Assembly: GCA_021613335.1 (NCBI GenBank)
Contig: JAJTWR010000251.1
Location: 635,001 to 699,000, forward strand
Reading direction: 5' to 3'
From: Whitmania pigra
Taxonomy: Eukaryota; Annelida; Clitellata; Hirudinida; Haemopidae
Length of the DNA stretch: 64,000 bases
Of the stretch, positions 63,911-64,000 are shown one piece after another; position 1 is the stretch's first letter; each line of letters starts with the position of its first letter. Under the pieces are notes generated by a model, which saw only the letters and a program-made list of their open reading frames with translations, did not search any database and was not told the origin of the DNA. Both the position numbers and the translations under genes were made by a program.

Positions 63911-64000
63911 GTAAGAACTATTAAAATTTGTTGCTATTTGTAAAGCAACTCTTTCTATTATTTATGAATATATATTATTTATAATTATAGATCATGTAAT

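Overview
The window is invertebrate animal DNA: AT-rich, intron-rich (GT...AG), full of trinucleotide and tetranucleotide microsatellites and decayed non-LTR retrotransposons. Tandem MyTH4-FERM myosin tails, PLAC8-like proteins, reprolysin-type metalloproteases and ShKT-like modules are animal families. I cannot name a phylum from sequence alone. Almost no real gene here is a long ORF. The models below were built by hand from splice sites, reading phase and family motifs.

Left part, 1-6.6 kb, is repeat territory. It holds an R2-clade LINE remnant (about 1-1655), interrupted by a 196-bp tandem-repeat element with a 9-bp target duplication, then a CR1/Jockey-type LINE fragment (about 2.45-3.69 kb) and a complete decayed hAT transposon (4344-5767).

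The region 6.6-36.3 kb is the 3' part of one large plus-strand gene, an unconventional myosin tail with architecture linker / MyTH4 / FERM / MyTH4 / FERM / C-terminal extension. About 27 exons can be chained in consistent phase to a stop at 36293. The motor and IQ region must lie upstream of the window. No SH3 domain is seen between the repeats. Low-complexity inserts (Ser, His, Asp, Ala) sit inside the conserved domains. Introns carry very large (ACTC)n, (ATTC)n and (ATT)n arrays, several LINEs, and an antisense decayed PLAC8-like gene (about 27.95-29.6 kb).

The region 36.3-42.3 kb is mostly microsatellite with no convincing gene. A minus-strand PLAC8-like gene with two intact exons sits at 42.3-42.9 kb, head to head with the next block.

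The region 43.2-64 kb holds an alternating tandem array A1-B1-A2-B2, all plus strand. 'A' genes are secreted M12B (reprolysin/ADAM-like) metalloproteases with an ADAM-type cysteine-rich segment and five ShKT-like modules. Their active-site exons are present as a duplicated two-exon cassette whose phases force mutually exclusive use. 'B' genes encode an unrecognised small type I membrane protein: signal peptide, about 110-residue ectodomain, Thr-rich stalk and membrane segment. Its stalk and membrane frames are offset by one base at a conserved C-CCC-CCG heptamer in both copies. A1 and A2 are nearly identical over most of their length, while B1 and B2 are clearly more diverged. A2 lacks the signal-peptide exon of A1, A1 has a one-base deletion in the prodomain, and B2 carries two stop lesions. 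A foldback/Mutator-like element (50884-51342, 9-bp target duplication) separates A1 from B1.

The most interesting points are the active-site exon cassettes, the shared frame offset in the B family, and the A/B co-duplication with unequal divergence.
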